Source: Chloroflexota bacterium (lineage in GTDB: Bacteria; Chloroflexota; UBA4733). Taken from it: 8,817 nucleotides of DNA. The notes beneath the pieces are model-generated. The model had not been told where the DNA came from and did no database searches. It saw nothing but the letters and a program-made list of their open reading frames with translations. The stretch spans positions 1 through 8,817 of the forward strand of contig JANWJO010000123.1 in NCBI GenBank assembly GCA_025449435.1. The letters are read 5' to 3'. Both the position numbers and the translations under genes were made by a program. This document shows, one piece after another, positions 6,558 to 8,817 of this stretch. Numbering within the stretch: position 1 is the first letter of the stretch; every line of letters starts with the position of its first letter.

Positions 6558-7465
6558 TGTCCGGTCGCCTGGTGCAAAGCGCTGTCCAGCGCGGTGAGTT
6601 GCGCCACCTGCCAATCCTGGAAGGTGGCATCGGGCGGAGAGAGCGTCTCGGTGATGTCGACGACGGAGATACCTGCCTGTTGGGCAGCCTGTTTCAGCGC
6701 GGTCGTTGCCGGCGTCGCGCCTTGCGTGTTGAACAGCAGCACGCGCATTTCCTTGCGAGAAAGCTGCTGGTGGAACAACGCGGTATCGGCCGCTGCTGGC
6801 TCGTGCCCCTCGGCGATGGCCTGCATGAACGCCGGTGGCGTGATGAGCGAGAGATGGAGGGCGCCGGTCAGGTACACCGCGATGCTCTCGGTGGCGCCCA
6901 CGGGTACGCCAGCATACCGCTGTTGCATGCTGCTGACCAACTGTGTGAACTTGGCGAACCCGCTGGTTTGTAGCTGGTTGCCAGCGGCAATATAGGCGGC
7001 GGCGTTGGCGCTATCGATATTGGCTAAGTCGCTCGCGATCCGCTGCACCACACTGGCCACGGCTGCCGGGTCGTACCAAAAGTGAGGGTTGGCGCCAGCA
7101 GATTTGTTCAGCAGCGTGGCTACGTTGAGCACCACCTGTCCGCGTACCGGGTTGGCTTGCACCAGTTTTTCAGCCCAGGCGTCGTAGCCCGCGCCGTTCA
7201 CGATCACGTAGCGGGACGTGGCAAACGTGCGCGCGACAGCGGGCGAGGGTTCGTAGTCGTGCGGGTCGGCATTCGGGTTGGTGAGGATGCTCGTCACCGT
7301 GACGTGGCTCGTTCCCACTTGCGCAGCGAGGCTGCCCCAGGTATTTTCGGCGGCCACGACGGTGAGCGGACCACCGGCGATCGTGCCAGCCGGGTCCGCT
7401 GGCTGTGTGCCACAGGCGGCAAGGAGACAGGTAGCCACCAAGAGCAACAAGCCAAGCCGTGTCAC
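6554..7465 (-). CDS. Metal ABC transporter substrate-binding lipoprotein (cluster A-I)
   Basis: Extracytoplasmic receptor for Mn2+ or Zn2+ and first gene of the operon. The 303-residue product has a short signal peptide with lipobox LAAC (Cys18), so it should be lipid-anchored. Metal ligands expected for the ZnuA/TroA/PsaA fold are visible: H69 in DPHDYEPS, H128 in NPHFWYDP, and E193 in GATESIAVYL where many zinc receptors have His. The fourth may be D270 or E273 (VVDITETL). There is no His-rich loop of the enterobacterial ZnuA type. The Glu third ligand is as in PsaA-like Mn receptors, but a related Zn-binding clade also has it, so the metal stays open. GTG 7465 is chosen because GGAGGT (7475-7480) sits 9 bases before it and the signal peptide starts there. 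A 17-codon longer frame would add a non-signal-like leader. The promoter is at 7505-7533. Confidence 0.93.
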   Translation of the reverse strand: MTRLGLLLLVATCLLAACGTQPADPAGTIAGGPLTVVAAENTWGSLAAQVGTSHVTVTSILTNPNADPHDYEPSPAVARTFATSRYVIVNGAGYDAWAEKLVQANPVRGQVVLNVATLLNKSAGANPHFWYDPAAVASVVQRIASDLANIDSANAAAYIAAGNQLQTSGFAKFTQLVSSMQQRYAGVPVGATESIAVYLTGALHLSLITPPAFMQAIAEGHEPAAADTALFHQQLSRKEMRVLLFNTQGATPATTALKQAAQQAGISVVDITETLSPPDATFQDWQVAQLTALDSALHQATGQ

Positions 7466-7474
7466 GGGTGCGCT

Positions 7475-7480
7475 ACCTCC
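7475..7480 (-). promoter_or_regulatory. Strong Shine-Dalgarno of the metal ABC operon
   Basis: GGAGGT on the minus strand, 9 bases before GTG 7465. It fixes the start of the receptor gene. Confidence 0.8.
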
Positions 7481-7504
7481 ATATACCAAGCAGTCCAGTG
7501 CCAC

Positions 7505-7533
7505 AATATAAGACATTGTCTCATTTTAGACAA
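7505..7533 (-). promoter_or_regulatory. Promoter of the metal ABC operon
   Basis: On the minus strand, TTGTCT (7533-7528) and TATATT (7510-7505) are exactly 17 bases apart. The transcript should start near 7498, with a leader of about 33 bases including GGAGGT before the receptor gene. The same -10 hexamer and spacing occur at the mntH promoter. Confidence 0.7.
7511..7533. promoter_or_regulatory. Nested palindromes over the ABC operon promoter, candidate metalloregulator operator
   Basis: Read on the minus strand, TTGTCTAAAATGAGACAA (7533-7516) is a perfect 6+6+6 inverted repeat that includes the -35 box. Sharing its right arm is AGACA-A-TGTCT (7521-7511), which reaches the -10 box. The three half-sites AGACA/TGTCT fill the whole spacer between the promoter boxes, an ideal place for repression. 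Metal importer operons are generally repressed by metal-loaded DtxR/MntR or Fur/Zur-family proteins. The sequence does not let me name which one. Confidence 0.6.
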
Positions 7534-7566
7534 CCATCACGCCGCTGGAGATGCCCTCCTGCCGTT

Positions 7567-7591
7567 ACCGGTGGTACGCTCGCCCACCGGT
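7567..7591. repeat. Perfect 8-bp inverted repeat in the divergent intergenic region
   Basis: ACCGGTGG (7567-7574) and CCACCGGT (7584-7591) flank a 9-base loop. There is no T tract, so it is not an obvious terminator. It lies about 85 bases upstream of the DUF929 gene and could be an operator for it or an RNA hairpin in its leader. I could not find a convincing plus-strand promoter in this region. Confidence 0.4.
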
Positions 7592-7674
7592 ACACTGGCG
7601 ATGATGTGGCCGGTGTGCAACCGGCGTTGGGCGGTGCTCCTGCTTCAAGGGCCGCCAGCGGTTAAGGACTATTG

Positions 7675-8634
7675 ATGGCTCGCCCGAAACGACCACCGGC
7701 CCGGCGGAGTGCTGCGCACGCAGCTGTGGCCACGGCCGCAAAGCCACCTGCACAAGTGTCCAAGGCTCCAGCAGTCAACCGGCAACACGCCAATGTGGCG
7801 CAACCGGCTGTGCAGCCGCAGAGTTGGTGGCGTGGACCCGGTCCGCTGATCGCCGCCACGACCTTGGTAGCGTTCGTCGTGGTGGTGTTTCTCGTCGTGA
7901 GCAACCGCCAATCCAGCGGCCAGGATGCCACGCTTCCCGTACCGGCTGCGGTGCTCACTAGCGTGACGCAGGTAGATCCGCAGGTGAGTGCGGCCGTGGG
8001 CAGCGGGGGTTTGCCCAATCCGTTGCAAGCCGTGGCCACGACGCCAGTGTTGCAAGGAGCAACAGGCAAGCCGCAGGTGACCTACATCGGTGCTGGGTTC
8101 TGCCCGTATTGCGCGGCGCAACGTTGGAGCATGATCGTGGCGCTGTCGCGGTTCGGTTCATTTACCGGGCTGCAACTCGCCAGGTCGTCCAGCACCGACA
8201 TCTACCCCAACACCAACACCTTTACCTTTTATGGCAGCAGCTATACGAGCGATTACCTCGACTTTTCCTCGGTGGAGGAGACCGGTCAGGACCAACAGTC
8301 GCATCTCCAAACGCCGACCGCGGCGCAGCAACAACTGCTCGATCAGTATGACGGGCCGCCCTACGCCACCAGTCGTGGCGGCATCCCCTTCCTGGACATC
8401 GGCAACCAGTACATCGCGATCAGCAGTGGCTACTCGCCAGCCTTACTCACCGGTATGACCTGGCAAGAAATAGCCACGGCACTGAGCGACGCGAAGGCGC
8501 CTACCACGATGGCCATCGTAGGCAACGCCAACTACCTCACCGCGGCGCTGTGCCAGGTCACTGGTGATCAACCAGCGAGCACCTGTAACGCCGCACCCAT
8601 CCCCCAACTGAAACAGCAACTGGCGAAGCACTGA
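7675..8634 (+). CDS. DUF929 family membrane-anchored thioredoxin-like protein
   Basis: The 319-residue protein has an N-terminal cytoplasmic tail rich in Ala, Pro and basic residues (1-57) and one membrane helix (about 58-78, [20 protein letters not shown]). A Ser/Gln/Pro linker leads to an extracytoplasmic domain. That domain has [15 protein letters not shown] with the redox pair C143-x-x-C146, then [23 protein letters not shown] and [10 protein letters not shown], the last fitting the cis-Pro region of a thioredoxin fold. A second cysteine pair, C293 and C304, lies near the end. This pattern matches DUF929 as I know it; its biochemical role is not established. ATG 7675 is preferred over TTG 7672 because AAGGA (7664-7668) lies 6 bases before it. 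The VKOR gene follows 6 bases after the stop, so I infer that the protein is a DsbA-like dithiol oxidant or disulfide carrier. Confidence 0.88.
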   Translation: MARPKRPPARRSAAHAAVATAAKPPAQVSKAPAVNRQHANVAQPAVQPQSWWRGPGPLIAATTLVAFVVVVFLVVSNRQSSGQDATLPVPAAVLTSVTQVDPQVSAAVGSGGLPNPLQAVATTPVLQGATGKPQVTYIGAGFCPYCAAQRWSMIVALSRFGSFTGLQLARSSSTDIYPNTNTFTFYGSSYTSDYLDFSSVEETGQDQQSHLQTPTAAQQQLLDQYDGPPYATSRGGIPFLDIGNQYIAISSGYSPALLTGMTWQEIATALSDAKAPTTMAIVGNANYLTAALCQVTGDQPASTCNAAPIPQLKQQLAKH

Positions 8635-8640
8635 TAGGCT

Positions 8641-8817
8641 GTGAGGGCTGTGCGGCGCGCTGATGGCAGGATACTCATCGCACTGCTGGCCATCGCACTG
8701 CTCGGCCTGGGTATCGCCGGGTACCTCACGGCGGTGCACTACACGCCGCTGCCGCTGGTGTGCTCGACCACCGGCATCGTGAACTGTGCCCAGGTAACAA
8801 CCAGCGCCTACTCGGTG
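8641..8817 (+). CDS. Vitamin K epoxide reductase (VKOR) family protein, 3' end cut by window
   Basis: The first 59 residues are visible and the frame is open at the window end. A membrane helix (about 11-32, ILIALLAIALLGLGIAGYLT) is followed by the VKOR loop: C41 and C49 in VCSTTGIVNCAQV, then TSAYSV. The seven residues between the cysteines and the C-x2-V-x2-S-x-YS tail are typical of bacterial VKOR homologues, which reoxidise thioredoxin-like partners and pass electrons to quinone. The active-site CxxC would lie beyond the window. A TAG at 8635-8637 bounds the frame, so the start must be GTG 8641 or GTG 8650. Neither has a clear ribosome site, which fits coupling to the DUF929 gene ending at 8634. 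Confidence 0.88.
   Translation, partial: MRAVRRADGRILIALLAIALLGLGIAGYLTAVHYTPLPLVCSTTGIVNCAQVTTSAYSV

Noticed and set aside
7082..7675. 197-codon plus-strand open frame
   Set aside because: It is antisense to the metal receptor gene and its promoter, with no recognisable domain or ribosome site.
1..8817. CRISPR array, tRNA, rRNA or insertion sequence
   Set aside because: I saw no regularly spaced repeats, no tRNA-like cloverleaf with a GTTCGA-type T-loop, no rRNA core sequence and no transposase motif on either strand.

Overview
This GC-rich window looks like bacterial chromosome. Its gene content fits a Gram-positive or Chloroflexota-like organism: an RHS fragment, a lipoprotein metal receptor, tandem-domain Usp, and a DUF929 plus VKOR pair. 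The taxonomic guess is from general knowledge of where these families occur and is weak. Start codons are strikingly often GTG. At least five of the seven genes that look intact (including the one cut by the window edge) are best started at GTG, each judged from Shine-Dalgarno placement or gene coupling.

Left third (1 to about 1500) is decayed accessory DNA. It holds the 3' end of an RHS-repeat gene with a one-base frameshift (1-377, +), a class I SAM methyltransferase broken by a frameshifting internal deletion (348-1063, -), and a DUF1778/TacA-type antitoxin that lacks its middle (1056-1331, -). No intact gene was found here.

Middle (about 1508-4003, +): a good sigma-70-type promoter with an overlapping inverted repeat drives an NRAMP/MntH divalent-metal importer (1620-2963). 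After 128 bases comes a tandem-domain universal stress protein (3092-4003).

Right-centre (7465 down to 4000, -): a compact four-gene ABC importer operon for Mn/Zn-class metals. It encodes a lipoprotein receptor, an ATPase and two different ABC-3 permeases, with gaps of 3 bases or less or overlapping ends. Its last stop codon shares the palindrome CTAG with the stop of the convergent usp gene. The operon promoter (TTGTCT, 17 bp, TATATT) is covered by nested palindromes built from AGACA/TGTCT half-sites, a strong candidate metalloregulator operator.

Right end (7675-8817, +): divergent from the metal operon lie a membrane-anchored DUF929 thioredoxin-like protein (CPYC motif) and, 6 bases after it, a vitamin K epoxide reductase family gene cut by the window edge. 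Together they look like an extracytoplasmic disulfide-forming pair.

The intact part reads as a metal-uptake and redox/stress island: two unrelated importers of probably overlapping metal range (NRAMP and ABC) converge on each other, with a stress protein between them and an oxidative-folding module on the far side. No regulator gene, RNA gene, CRISPR array or insertion sequence was recognised.
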